This document shows, piece after piece, positions 9,678 through 20,158 of a DNA stretch of 64,000 bases. Under the pieces are notes generated by a model, which saw nothing but the letters and a program-made list of their open reading frames with translations, was not told the origin of the DNA and searched no databases. This DNA is from Bullera alba (Eukaryota; Basidiomycota; Tremellomycetes; Tremellales; Bulleraceae), in assembly GCA_001600095.1 (NCBI GenBank), contig BCIX01000006.1:372001-436000 (forward strand), given 5' to 3'. A program made the translations under genes and the position numbers. How positions within the stretch are numbered: position 1 is the first letter of the stretch; each line of letters begins with the position of its first letter.

Positions 9678-10349
9678 ATGGCAAGCCCCACGCCAAGCAA
9701 TGAAGACACAGAAGTTTGGACTGACTATGATCGTCATGACCCCGAGGGGGGTCTCGAGACTCTCGACGACCTGTTTGCGACTGACCAAGGCTACGATAAG
9801 TGGGTTGTCCTCAATGGGACTAAGAAGGAGAAGGAGAACATCATGGAATATCGAAGGAACCCGGAGATTGGGACCGTCGACCTCGAAGACCCGTCAGCTC
9901 CCCAATGGGTTGCCGAGCTGACGCCTTGTCTACACGAACAAACGGAGGCACAGGTAAAGTTCTTCCTGGACTGTACCTTAGCCGAGACGGAGCATGTCAT
10001 CTTCCAGCCGACCGGGCGTTCCGACATCGCTTGGACTGGCCGAGGTCTTATCGGCTCTCACCTGACTTTGAGCAGACTCGCCGCTTCAAGTCCAACCAAG
10101 GTCTCCCATGGAACAGAGGAGGGCGAAGCTCGAGACACGTACACCTATACTCTGGGGGCGATTTCCGTTGCGGGTACGTGGATGGTCGCAAAGCGGGAGT
10201 GGGACGAAGGGCAGGAGAGATATATGTACGAGCCTGTCTTCCCAGACCTGAACACCGAGGGGTCAGCCGAATTCAACCTCAGTCTCATTGTGAAGGACAA
10301 GGAGGCATTTGAGCGAGCTCTTCACACCGAAAAGGAGACCGAGGCTTAG
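9678..10349 (+). CDS. Tandem family A member A5, unknown function
   Basis: Intronless, 223 residues, start MASPTPSNEDTEVWTDYDRH at 9678. It contains a block shared with A6 near the N-terminus (LDDLFATDQGYDKWVVLNGT) and the family core in the order QWVAELTP, helix QVKFFLDCTLAE, HVIFQPTGRSDIAWTGRG, YTYTLGAISVAGTWMVAKRE and AEFNLSLIV, ending in a charged helix KEAFERALHTEKE. A5 and A6 form the second clear recent pair of the array. No signal peptide, no membrane segment. Function unknown. Confidence 0.8.
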   Translation: MASPTPSNEDTEVWTDYDRHDPEGGLETLDDLFATDQGYDKWVVLNGTKKEKENIMEYRRNPEIGTVDLEDPSAPQWVAELTPCLHEQTEAQVKFFLDCTLAETEHVIFQPTGRSDIAWTGRGLIGSHLTLSRLAASSPTKVSHGTEEGEARDTYTYTLGAISVAGTWMVAKREWDEGQERYMYEPVFPDLNTEGSAEFNLSLIVKDKEAFERALHTEKETEA

Positions 10350-11362
10350 TGAATCGCCCAGAGGTGGGCTGGTCAGTAAAGACTAGAGACCGCAGATGGC
10401 TTCTTTATGGACCTGAACGTTAACGAGAGAGATGGAGAGTCGAGAGTGAAACGATGGACATGCAAACCTGCCTGAAAATTGACACTGACATCAGACACAC
10501 TGACTCAGTGGCAGTACTGCCTCTTGAAGACTGGAGTTGACAATTTGACAGTTGACATCACACTATTGACTACTGGTGTTTCCCGGGTCGTACCGTCAAT
10601 CGTGAGCCAAGCACCACGCTGAGTGTCAGACCTGTGCTGACTGTACCTCTCCGAATTGAGATTCAGAAATCTGGCCATGGTCCACCATAGCCGGTGCTGC
10701 CAGCTGGGTAGCGTATAGCGTGTACAGGCTGACTGCTGAGCGGCCGAAGCCAAACCAAAGTCCCCAGAGTGCTCGATCTCAAATTCGATCACTTCGAAAA
10801 GGACCTCGATCATCAAGCCAGGTTCCGGCCGGTACAGACCTTTGCGAGGTAACTCGGGAAGGCGATAGACAGATGAGGGCTCGATGAGTCAGCGAGTCCG
10901 GCTTCTCGTTTGACGTCATGGGAACGAAGGCGAGCAACGTTCTTTTGACTTGGTGGCCTTGAGGCTCGGGCCAAGGCGGCAACCTGAAGAGGCTGAATGG
11001 AGAGGCGGAGGGACTTGACGTCGAAACGTTCACATGTTCCCATGCACTACGGCCGAAGGCGAGAAGGTGAACGGCGAAGAAGTCATAAGACACCCTCGAT
11101 TGCTGCTGTCAGAAGGCCGCGGAGAAGATCCTTTGGAGACGAAGACGCCTGACGCATAGGAACATGTCAGAGATCACATTTTTCGGATGGGTTTCGAGTT
11201 CGACTTTCGCCGTTGGTGGACACATCGGATGTGTATAAGATGTTATGTTCGCGTGGACTGGAACCCATTTTCTTCCACCACACGACAAATAGCACCCACC
11301 CAGCCAAACGCCCTAGCACAGAGCTAACAAACCCGAACGCAGAGAAGGCAGCATCGACCAAT
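10350..11362. other. Spacer between A5 and A6
   Basis: About 1 kb, non-coding, with the second copy of the TGACGTCA-containing 16-mer. No other feature seen. Confidence 0.55.
10905..10920. promoter_or_regulatory. TGACGTCA (CRE-like) site upstream of A6
   Basis: CTCGTTTGACGTCATG, identical over 16 bp to the site before A5; palindrome at 10911..10918, about 450 bp before the A6 start. Confidence 0.5.
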
Positions 11363-12004
11363 ATGTCAGCCTATGACCTTGAGAAAGCTCGAGTGACCGT
11401 GGACGACCTCTTTGCAACCCTCGACGGCTACGACGACTATGTGGTCCTCAAAGCGACTGATGCGGAGACCATGAGCGGACTCACTGAATACCGAAGGGAG
11501 GCCGAGGCCGACATGTGGCCAATCAGCTCGGAGCCAGGCTGTCCACAATGGGAGGCAGATCTGATGCCTCGTGACCCCAGCCAAATGAGCGCCAAACAAG
11601 CTCAGCTACAGACGCAGTTCTTCCAGGATCGAACATCGGCCGAGGCGCTCTATGTCATTTTCCAGCCCACCGGGCGATCTGATGTGTCGTGGAAGGGGCG
11701 AGATCTTCTCGGCACTGATCTGACTTTGAGCAAAGTTGTTGGCGAAGGCCCTACTGCAGAGTCTCGCGACACGATTGACGGCGAGGACCGACCCATTTAC
11801 ACTTACACTCTGGGGCCAATCTCCGTGGAGGGTACGTGGATGGTCGCAGAAAGAAAGCCAGACGACGAGGGAAACTTCTACTTTGAGCCTTGCATGGAAG
11901 ACTGCGACGTCAAGGGGGCCGCCGAGTCCAACCTCAATCTGATCGTGGCGGACCAGAAGGCGTTCGAACAAGCTCTTAGAGCTGAGAAGGAATCTAGCTC
12001 CTAG
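11363..12004 (+). CDS. Tandem family A member A6, unknown function
   Basis: Intronless, 213 residues from ATG 11363 (MSAYDLEKARVTVDDLFATL); a TATAAG lies 129 bp upstream. The frame is open further upstream, but A5 aligns only from here. Core: DDLFATLDGYDDYVVLKATD, CPQWEADLMP, helix QLQTQFFQDRTSAE, YVIFQPTGRSDVSWKGRD, YTYTLGPISVEGTWMVAER, AESNLNLIV and a terminal charged helix (KAFEQALRAEKE). It is about half identical to A5 by eye, with the best match in the FQPTGRSD and GTWMVA blocks. Function unknown. Confidence 0.8.
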   Translation: MSAYDLEKARVTVDDLFATLDGYDDYVVLKATDAETMSGLTEYRREAEADMWPISSEPGCPQWEADLMPRDPSQMSAKQAQLQTQFFQDRTSAEALYVIFQPTGRSDVSWKGRDLLGTDLTLSKVVGEGPTAESRDTIDGEDRPIYTYTLGPISVEGTWMVAERKPDDEGNFYFEPCMEDCDVKGAAESNLNLIVADQKAFEQALRAEKESSS

Positions 12005-12894
12005 TGATCCGCCTAGGGGAGGACGGAGGCCCGGAGGAGGGTTCATCATGAGACATGGTAGCTTCGGGCTAGGGAACGCAGGAGAGGATTTGCTCATTTG
12101 TCGCTATGAGTAATTGAGATGAGGATCGGGGATATAGATAGGGGACGAGTGCGACTGGCCGAGGCAGAGGGATGCATCAGTGAAAACTTGACATCGGGGG
12201 CAATGGGACTACGCAGCTGTTCCGGCCCGCGCCAAGAAGAAAAGATGCTGGGGAATCTCAGCTGAGCCTCAGAATCAGATTCACTTGAAATCTGTCGTGT
12301 CACTCGTGATCCACGCCCGTTGCCTAATAGTAGAATCGAACAGGAGACCAACACGTAGTGATTCTCTTGGAGTAACGGTGACCACTGGGTGTCGCAGCTT
12401 TGGTTGAGTTGAGCAGAAGAGAGACCGTATTTGCAGGTAGACTCGACATGAGTATTGACGATGAGGTAGGAATCGGGCGGTTGAGGCAGCGGGCTGTGGG
12501 ATGCATTGGTGGAATTGGAAATTGACTCCAAAGCCATGCGGCATACAAGAGCGCGTGGTGTCCACCTCAGCGGGGTGCTGATCGACCTGATCAGTGAGAA
12601 AGCAGCCGCAACCAAGCTCCCAGTGTGGCATAACAGTCCAAGCGTTCCTCCACCGCCGCGTTTCATCGGATCATTCGAATGACCATATGGCAAAGGATGT
12701 CTGAGACTTGGCTTGAGATCTCCGTGATTCTGACGCGCATCGATGACGACGTTGGCGAGGTTGAACCCTTCATGACTTTGTGGATCAAAGGAGACGTGAA
12801 GTGCAGCATGTCAGTGAATCAAGTATAAAACTCTTGAAAGATTCGCCGTCAAGGAGAGCTGCTGAACACCACTCACTCATCCTCATTCGACAGA
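12005..12894. other. Spacer between A6 and A7
   Basis: Non-coding as far as I can see. A long minus-strand frame here (12094..12693) lacks family motifs or protein-like composition and was rejected. Confidence 0.5.
12824..12830 (+). promoter_or_regulatory. TATA box of A7
   Basis: TATAAAA 71 bp before the A7 ATG. Confidence 0.5.
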
Positions 12895-13755
12895 ATGTCA
12901 GACTCCACAGCCACTGCTGCCGTTGTTCCCTCCATCGGCGATCTATATTCCTGCGCCGACGCACTCTTCGATGTCCCTGATCACAAGATCCACTTGCCAT
13001 ACCATGCGGTTGTCGCCCAAGCCGACGAAGAGGAAAGCCAGTCGGTCGGGTCGTTCGGATCCATTTCCGAGCCCGGAGACATGTACAATGTCCATCGGGG
13101 TGCCAAATACTCTGTGAACGGGGAGATCAGTGATAACGCTGAATCCAACTTCAGGGTCGGTCAGCCCAACTGCACTTGGAAAGTCACGATCACTCCCCGA
13201 TCCGGAGACTCTCAATCCAAGGATGAAAAGGCGTTCTTTGATGCCGCCGGAGATCGGGAGCTTCTATTCAGTCCTGCCGTGTCCGAAGGCTGGAACGGCT
13301 CGGAGCCGTTTGCAGGCTTGACCATGAACGACTTCCAGCCCCGTCCAATGGAAGATGGGTACGTGACAGATTACCGCGAGGACAGTGCCGGCTTGGAGGA
13401 AGACAACACCGAAAATCAAGAGGCTACCAACGAGGACCTCTACAACCCTTACCAATCAGGGTATACCACGGTGAGGACAGAAGAGATCGTCGGCCGTTGG
13501 GGAGTGACAGGTGGTACCGTAGTGTGCGATGGCGCGGCCAATCTGCACGCTAGACTCAGCGTTTTAGGTCCTTCTGTACCGCTCCTCGAACGGTCCACCT
13601 CGACGTCCAACATGCCCAAAAGGGCTCTCGGGGGATCTGAATCCCCGGAGAACGAGCCCCGCCCCCAGGCGAAGCAGCAGAGGATCACCGACGACGATGA
13701 CGGGTCTACTTTGAAGCTGCCTGAGATGAGGGGGACAAACTCACTCCTGGGCTAG
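12895..13755 (+). CDS. Tandem family A member A7, unknown function
   Basis: Intronless, 286 residues (start MSDSTATAAVVPSIGDLYSC). Core: CTWKVTITPRSGDSQSKDEK (strand, Pro, then the Gln-Ser-Lys helix start also found in A9), helix AFFDAAGD, RELLFSPAVSEGW, a long acidic insertion (EEDNTENQEATNEDLY), EEIVGRWGVTG in place of the G-T-W block, and AANLHARLSV. After the core comes a Ser/Pro-rich tail with basic clusters (MPKRALGGSESP, KQQRI) like A4. The G-R-W variant and the long insertion make it one of the more diverged members. Function unknown. Confidence 0.75.
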   Translation: MSDSTATAAVVPSIGDLYSCADALFDVPDHKIHLPYHAVVAQADEEESQSVGSFGSISEPGDMYNVHRGAKYSVNGEISDNAESNFRVGQPNCTWKVTITPRSGDSQSKDEKAFFDAAGDRELLFSPAVSEGWNGSEPFAGLTMNDFQPRPMEDGYVTDYREDSAGLEEDNTENQEATNEDLYNPYQSGYTTVRTEEIVGRWGVTGGTVVCDGAANLHARLSVLGPSVPLLERSTSTSNMPKRALGGSESPENEPRPQAKQQRITDDDDGSTLKLPEMRGTNSLLG

Positions 13756-15237
13756 CGATGCTGAGGGAGGACCAGTCTAGACCATGGTAGTCGAGCGGGG
13801 AGGCCTAAGATCAAGATGCATGATCTCTCTTGTCTGATAACCCGAAACCGTCCATCTTCGCGTAGGTACAGAGGCGTCTGGCCGCAGCTTCGCAGTGATC
13901 GCAAGCTGTGGCGTCGTTCGTCAGGGATAGAGCACTTCAGTTGGATACAGTATTCGATGTTGACCGCGCCTCCAGATGAAGCTCGTCGTCCACGCGTCCA
14001 CGGCTGGGACAATGTGAAAGCGACTCACCTCTCCGAGGCTCTCTCCCGATTATCGGCCATCGTGTTCAGCGATCCTCAGGTCCTGACTGGTGGGCGTCTC
14101 GGGATCAGCGGCCTCCCTTGATGCGAGCCCGTGTGCTGTCCAATTCTGTCCAACACCAAGTAAGGGTCACAAGTATACACAATACAGTACACATTGTTCC
14201 AGCGTTAGTCCCAGCTTCAAATCAGTTTCCTGGTCTCCTACGACCTACGGCCGTATGTAGGCCCGCACTCGATCGATCGGCTTCCTGCAACTTGCGCGTA
14301 CACGGTCGACGCAATAAGTAGAACTCTTCCCTCTGCGACGGGGTCTTGCCGAGGTCTTGCGACTCTGCGCAAACTCTGCGAGGGTCTCGTTGATACCCAT
14401 TTGATACCTATTACTCCTGTTGCTCCAACCTCATCCTAACTACCACGAGCTGGCGACGTCACGGACCGTTGGACGCTTGAATATCATCGCTCACTACCTC
14501 CGGCTGTTATCATTCTGGTCACAGCCTCGCGAACGCTTCTCTTTCCGTTGGGAATTCGAAGAGGAGAAAGACAGCTGGACGGCCTAAGCTTCGAGGATAC
14601 GAAGCTGACGGGTCCGCGGCCATGCAGATTTCTCACAAGTCTGGGGATCACGATAGTCCCCCATGGTGAGCTTCGCACCTGGAACGATGAAACATAGGAT
14701 CCACGGAGGCTGGGCCTGGAGGACCACCACGTGTTCGCAGCTTCACGTGAATGAGAACCGTGCAGACTCGGAGTGTATCAGTGAGTTGCGATGTGCGGTC
14801 TGCGCAGTTCACTGCAGATACATATTTTTCTTCTCGTCCCAGATTGATGCTCTTCTAGATCAGCTCATTTGTTCCGGCGAGCGTCACTTGCAATCCATGT
14901 CCAGTATCAGTCTCCCGGCCCTCGTGTTATTTGGTATTGTCGAGGTGTGAGAGCACTCTCTGCTCGCCATTTAGATTGCGGGAGTAGGCGTGAGCTGGAC
15001 ACCTCGTCAACTTTCAATATCTGACGACCTTATCTTACCATTGCGCTCACCTCCCTTGATGACATATTCTTCATCCGTAGTCCGCCTACGCTATCGGCCT
15101 TCCACGGACATCAGCTAGAACAAGGGTTCGAAGATAAGAAATGTGGAGCGATACTTATATAGGGCATGTTGTTGCCACCACCTGGCTCCTCCCACATACC
15201 CTTCGTGATTCGTACGCTAACGCACTGAGAGCTAACA
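13756..15237. other. 1.5-kb spacer between A7 and A8
   Basis: No supported gene. The frames here are short and carry none of the family landmarks. The gap is about twice the usual A-array spacing, so a lost copy could lie here, but I find no recognisable remnant. Confidence 0.45.
15156..15162 (+). promoter_or_regulatory. TATA box of A8
   Basis: TATATAG 82 bp before the A8 ATG. Confidence 0.45.
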
Positions 15238-16176
15238 ATGACAGACACCACGCCTGCATTATCCAACATGGGCGAGCAAGACAAGCAGACTACGATCCTT
15301 TTGCGAACGCAAACACTAGCCAATACCGAGTTGGCAACTGCCTTCAATGATCTAGTCCCCCTGGGCTCCGGCTGGGCCGTCGACTATAGTGACCGCCTAA
15401 AGTCATTCCAAGGGACAACAACTTCGAAGAAGAGGGTGGGCCGTATGGCAAGTGAAAAGATGGACGTGGTTCTACCCCGAACTTTGACATCCAAAGACTG
15501 GGACGGGATGTACGCTTGGTACTTGACAGTCAACTTGCCCCGACAGAGATCCGATACTTTCAACCAGAACCTCCGGGAGACCGCTCGCGAAGGGGCCAGT
15601 GTTATTTTCGAGCCAAATTCCGATGCCTGGACGAAATACGACGAGTTTACGGATCAGATAGTCACCGACGAGTCGAACGTATCGGCTGAACCGGCCAATG
15701 CCCAGAGTAAGCTCAACCTGGACTACTGTATCTACGACATGGGTCAACAAGACGAGAAAACCGGACGAGTCACTCGAAGTTGGCCTGTGACGCTATCTGG
15801 GACTTGGGTCGAGGCCGCAAAGCTCAAACCCGCGGACGAAGGCGATGTCGAGATCAAGGAGGATTCGGACATGTCGAAGGTCAGCCTTGGAGAAGAGGAC
15901 ACACCTACTGATCACGAAGCCCTGGTGCGCATTTCTCTCGTGGCGATGAAAGCGCCCAAGGAGATCAGCGATGCAGTGTCCGAGAGGAACGCAACGCTCG
16001 CAGCCGTCAGAGCTGCGGTTGCAGGGAGCGAATCGACTCCATCTAGTCCCGCTAGTGCCCCTACCACCCGAGCCCCTGCTAGGTCCCGGGCAGCACTGCT
16101 GGCAAGAATGTCGACCAGAGGGAGCTCGCTCAGAAATACGACGAGTATCGATGATGAGGAAAACACCGAGACTTGA
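15238..16176 (+). CDS. Tandem family A member A8, unknown function
   Basis: Intronless, 312 residues, the longest member. Start MTDTTPALSNMGEQDKQTTI. Core: YAWYLTVNLPRQRSDTFNQN (the strand ends in L-P instead of T-P), helix NLRETAREG, ASVIFEPNSDAWTKYDEF, WPVTLSGTWVEAAKL and HEALVRISLVAM. A Ser/Ala/Arg-rich tail of about 70 residues (SPASAPTTRAPARSRAALLA) follows the core, ending in an acidic stretch. The tail looks disordered. No targeting signal or membrane helix. Function unknown. Confidence 0.75.
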   Translation: MTDTTPALSNMGEQDKQTTILLRTQTLANTELATAFNDLVPLGSGWAVDYSDRLKSFQGTTTSKKRVGRMASEKMDVVLPRTLTSKDWDGMYAWYLTVNLPRQRSDTFNQNLRETAREGASVIFEPNSDAWTKYDEFTDQIVTDESNVSAEPANAQSKLNLDYCIYDMGQQDEKTGRVTRSWPVTLSGTWVEAAKLKPADEGDVEIKEDSDMSKVSLGEEDTPTDHEALVRISLVAMKAPKEISDAVSERNATLAAVRAAVAGSESTPSSPASAPTTRAPARSRAALLARMSTRGSSLRNTTSIDDEENTET

Positions 16177-16670
16177 GCTGGGTAAGTCATTTCTCTGAAT
16201 TGATAATTCCTCGGTCTTACGTTTCTACGAGGATGAGCATGGATGTCGTTCACATGCATCAGCCGGAGCTGCATCCTGTTCTTGGCTTGTCTAAGATATT
16301 GGAACCCATAGTGCTGTGATCTGAGATAACTCCTTCGCCTTCTTCCCGCGCAACCTCAGCTCGCAGTATTGGTGGTTGATACGCGTATCGGTGTATGACG
16401 CACGTTTAGCAATCCTTTGTCTTGTCAGGCGTTTCAGTGAAAGCATCCAAGAGGTCATTTACCCCGTGTATCGTACAGACTTAGTCTAGATATCAGCATT
16501 AGAAGTCTGGCTCGCTAAATTCGATCGTTACACCTCATGGCTCTTGAGTCATCACACCCGAGTCGAAGATACTTAGAGCTCCGAGACCGGATCAAAGTTC
16601 AAACACTACTCAACTCATCCACTGAACAGCCCTTATCCCTCGAATTCCCTCCTGTTCAACTCACTAAAAG
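16177..16670. other. Spacer between A8 and A9
   Basis: Non-coding; nothing recognised. Confidence 0.5.
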
Positions 16671-17435
16671 ATGTACGTACGCACTGCTCAGACTGCCGAA
16701 CGCGACATTGATGATAAGAGCGATCATCTCTTTGCGACGGATTCCCAAGATCGATTTACGGTGTCCTTCGATCCCGTCAGAGCGAGTCGCGCCGCCTGGT
16801 TGACCGAAGACGAACTCAATGAGGATCTGGATGTCTACTCGCCATGGCTATACACCTCCTCGTGCACCTACAATGGGCATCAGAGTCACAACTTAAACCC
16901 ACTCCACCCAACATTGGATCACGATGCGATCGCATCAACTCCGTACTCCTGGTCCGTCTCTATCACCCCCGCAATCCCCAACGGGCAGTCAAAAGAACTG
17001 AGAGACTTGCTTGAGTCTGCGGAAGGCAATTCGGATGTCAAATTCCTCCCGGAAGACTGGAACGACATTAAAGACTTCACCATGATGCCTGACCTAAGCG
17101 AACAGAATCTTTCTTCGACAAATGGACAAAACGGTGAAAAAAGGCGGTACGGGGTGTTCAAAGTCCACTCTGATCCAGGTAAAGCGACTAGGTCTGTGGC
17201 CTGGACCCAGATCGTACCTGGCATTTGGTCAGCAGCCTCTGATATCAATGGCGACCACTCTGTCAAAGACGATGCAGAATGTCACGTCCGACTGACAGTT
17301 CCTGACACCGACACGGCAGGTCAGTCGCCGCGATCGCCGACGTCGATGAAGAGTTACAGACACAGGCAGAACTCCAGGAAGGACTCCTTGGTTCCCACAC
17401 TTTGTTCATCACCAATCGAGGAGCTGAGCGAGTAG
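16671..17435 (+). CDS. Tandem family A member A9, unknown function
   Basis: Intronless, 254 residues, last gene of the array and convergent with ATM1. Start MYVRTAQTAERDIDDKSDHL. It has an N-terminal DHLFATDSQDRF that recalls the DDLFAT block of A5/A6. Core: YSWSVSITPAIPNGQSKEL, helix RDLLESAEG, DVKFLPEDWNDIKDF, WTQIVPGIWSAASD, AECHVRLTVP, then a Ser/Arg-rich tail. It links the A1-like and A5/A6-like members, supporting common descent of all nine. Function unknown. Confidence 0.78.
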   Translation: MYVRTAQTAERDIDDKSDHLFATDSQDRFTVSFDPVRASRAAWLTEDELNEDLDVYSPWLYTSSCTYNGHQSHNLNPLHPTLDHDAIASTPYSWSVSITPAIPNGQSKELRDLLESAEGNSDVKFLPEDWNDIKDFTMMPDLSEQNLSSTNGQNGEKRRYGVFKVHSDPGKATRSVAWTQIVPGIWSAASDINGDHSVKDDAECHVRLTVPDTDTAGQSPRSPTSMKSYRHRQNSRKDSLVPTLCSSPIEELSE

Positions 17436-17581
17436 GCCGCCAAGTGTAGTCAGCAGCACCGCGGCGAGATGAGCGTGTACTGGGACATGGTCTGAGCATG
17501 CATTGATGCAATCACATCGTTCACACAATATGGAGTTGTGCTGTTGGCCGGATGATGGGTGTTTTGGTGACTCTATTCCTT

Positions 17582-20158
17582 CTATTTGGTGATTTTGCTC
17601 CCACTAACGTTGACGACCTCTGCGCCCTCCTGCGCCACCACTTGCGTACTCTCCGTCAACTGAGCCTCCCATAGATGCCTGTAGACACCGCCCGAGATTG
17701 CCATGAGCTGCTCATGGGTGCCTTGCTCCGCCACCTGGCCATCTCGTAGCACAATGATGAGGTCTAGCCATAGTCAGCCAAACCCTCAATCGCGAAATTT
17801 ACAGCCGACTCACCGGCATCTGAGATAGTCCTCAGCCTGTGCGCAATGAATACGCTCGTCTTGCCGCCCCCCACCAGTGCCTCATTGATGTTCCTCATCA
17901 ACTCGGTCTCGGTGTACACATCCAAAGCACTGGTAGCCTCATCGAAGAACAGGATATCCGGGTTCTTCAACAACAGTCTAGCCACCGCCAAGCGTTGTTT
18001 CTCCCCGCCAGAAATCATCAATCCCCTCTCTCCGACCTTGGTGTGATATTTGTCAGGTAGCCGATCGATCGTCTTGTCCACTTGGGCTTTTCGAGCCGCT
18101 TCATAGACCTCTTCGTCGGTAGCTTGGAGGTTGCCGTATCGGATATTGTGGAGTATATCCGCGTGGAAGAGAGGCGTATCCTGCGGCACTACACCGATGG
18201 CCGTTCGGAGAGACGATAGTTGGACATCTTTGATATCTTGTCCGTCTATTAGGATCCGACCAGAGTTCGAGTCGTAAAACCGGAATAGCAGTCTGAATAC
18301 TGTGGACTTTCCGCATCCGGAAGGACCGACTATGGCGACTTTGTGACCGGCGGGTATGGTGAAAGAGAGGTTCTGGAAGATGGGCCTAGCGGGGTGATAG
18401 CCGAAAGAGACATTCTCAAACTTGATCTCTCCGCCCTTTAGCCTCAGCGGCTTAGACGTTGGTTTGTCCTGATATCTAGCTCAGCTTTTTCCCAATTTGA
18501 GGACGATTATAGACTTACCGCAACAGCAGCTGACACTGACTGGAGGTTGAACATGACCTCCATATCGATCAAACTCTGTCGAAGCTCTCGATATACCGTT
18601 CCAAGGAAGTTGAGTGGTAGAGATAACTGGAACACCAGCTGGTTGACCATAACCAAGTCGCCAACGGTCATTGTACCTGCTCAATCAGCTCACGGCCAAG
18701 AGGGCGACTCACCATTTATGACCCCTTGGGCCGCGAGAAGCATCATCATGGTCAATGCACTGGAGAAGATGAAGTTTTGACCCGAGTTGAGCATAGCCAA
18801 ACTAGTTGCGATCTTGACGGAAGCCTTCTCGTACGTCTGCAGAGTAGCGTCGTACTGCGCGACTTCGTATTTTTCGTTGTTGAACGCCTTGGGTCGTATG
18901 AGCTGGAGTTGGACATTGGGAGACATACCTTGACGGCCTCATAATTGATCAATGAGTCGACTGCGACAGTTGCGCCTTTGTTATCCGCGGCGTTGGCGTC
19001 TTTCCGGAACTTGGTTCTGAGCAGAGTTAACAGGCCACATAGACATTCAAGCGAAGGTACTCACCTCCATGCTGTGGTCTGGACGGTGAACCAGGTATAG
19101 AGAGCCATCGTGGCGGCAGTGACTGCTGCAAAGTCCCAGCCGAATTTCCAGGTCTCCTCGTCAGTTCCATCCAGAAGTCGTCACTTACTAAGATGCCGCA
19201 AACCATCGTGATCTCTAGAGCGGTCGGGATGACATGAAACACGATAGACGAGAGGATGAAAGAGATGCCTCTGAAGAGTGGTCAGAGGTGCTGAGGAGCT
19301 GAAATGATGCCTGCTTACTTGGTTCCTCGGTCGATCGCCCGAGTCAGACCACCAGTCTGCCTCTCGAGGTGAAACTTCATGTCCATGCTGAGCAAATGGT
19401 CGAACGTTTCCCTTGCAACTTTCCGTATAGCATGCTGCGATATCGATGCGAAAAGAGCATTCCTCAATTCTCCAAACAGCGTCGTCAGGACTCTCGCAGC
19501 ACCGTCTGATGATCACAGTGGTCAGCCGACGACTACTTCGGATATCGGACACCGGGGACTCACATCCGGCAATGGCCGTGCCGGCAAGTACCCAGACCGT
19601 AGTACTGGATGTGATTGGGACGTTCAAGCTGTCCACAATATCTTTGAAGAAGAATGGCACTTGGACATTGAGCACTTTCCCCCCGACCAGCAGTGCCAAC
19701 GCCCCGAGCACCCGTATCTTCGTTTTGGGCGAGTTGCGCGGCCATATATTCTCGGCTAGCTTCATGATGATCCGCCAATCGGTCTGTGCTTGCGACTTCT
19801 CCGACTTGGTCACTGTAACCTGATGAGGGTCCAGAGTCGGCGACGTAGCTGGCGCGTTGTCGCCGGACTGCGCAGCATGCTGAGGCGTTGACCGGTGAGC
19901 AGATGAAGAGAAGAGGCGTTTGGCTGTTGACCTTGAGATTGCTGTAGCTTGACTGCAGCAAGGATAGGTGATTCTCGACCGGGGGGTGATGTCTTTTGTC
20001 GGAAATGACGCCTGTCGACTCGTCGAGACCCTCATCAACGCCGTCAGTCGGGAAGGACCAGCGACAGAGCAGGCCGACCAAGCGTGTAGACCGGTGGTGA
20101 GCTGCTTGAAGACCGTCATACTGACTTCCAGCTGCCGGAGAGCTCCCTCAGCCTTCAA
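17582..20158 (-). CDS. ATM1: Mitochondrial ABC half-transporter Atm1
   Basis: Inner-membrane ABC half-transporter that exports the glutathione-linked sulfur species needed for cytosolic Fe-S cluster assembly. Nine exons in transcript order: 20158..19564, 19505..19319, 19270..19189, 19156..19065, 19016..18929, 18887..18713, 18676..18519, 18468..17814, 17763..17582; 737 residues with consistent phases. The N-terminus is Arg/Ser-rich ([15 protein letters not shown]), fitting a mitochondrial presequence. The family block [20 protein letters not shown] precedes the membrane domain; the nucleotide-binding domain has Walker [10 protein letters not shown], the signature [16 protein letters not shown] and Walker [15 protein letters not shown] second Met (MTVFKQL, 20119) is an alternative start. 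It shares a divergent promoter with the zinc-cluster gene. Confidence 0.95.

Noticed and set aside
12094..12693. 199-codon minus-strand frame between A6 and A7
   Set aside because: No family motif, no splice or promoter context, composition like antisense of spacer; overlapping frames are equally open.
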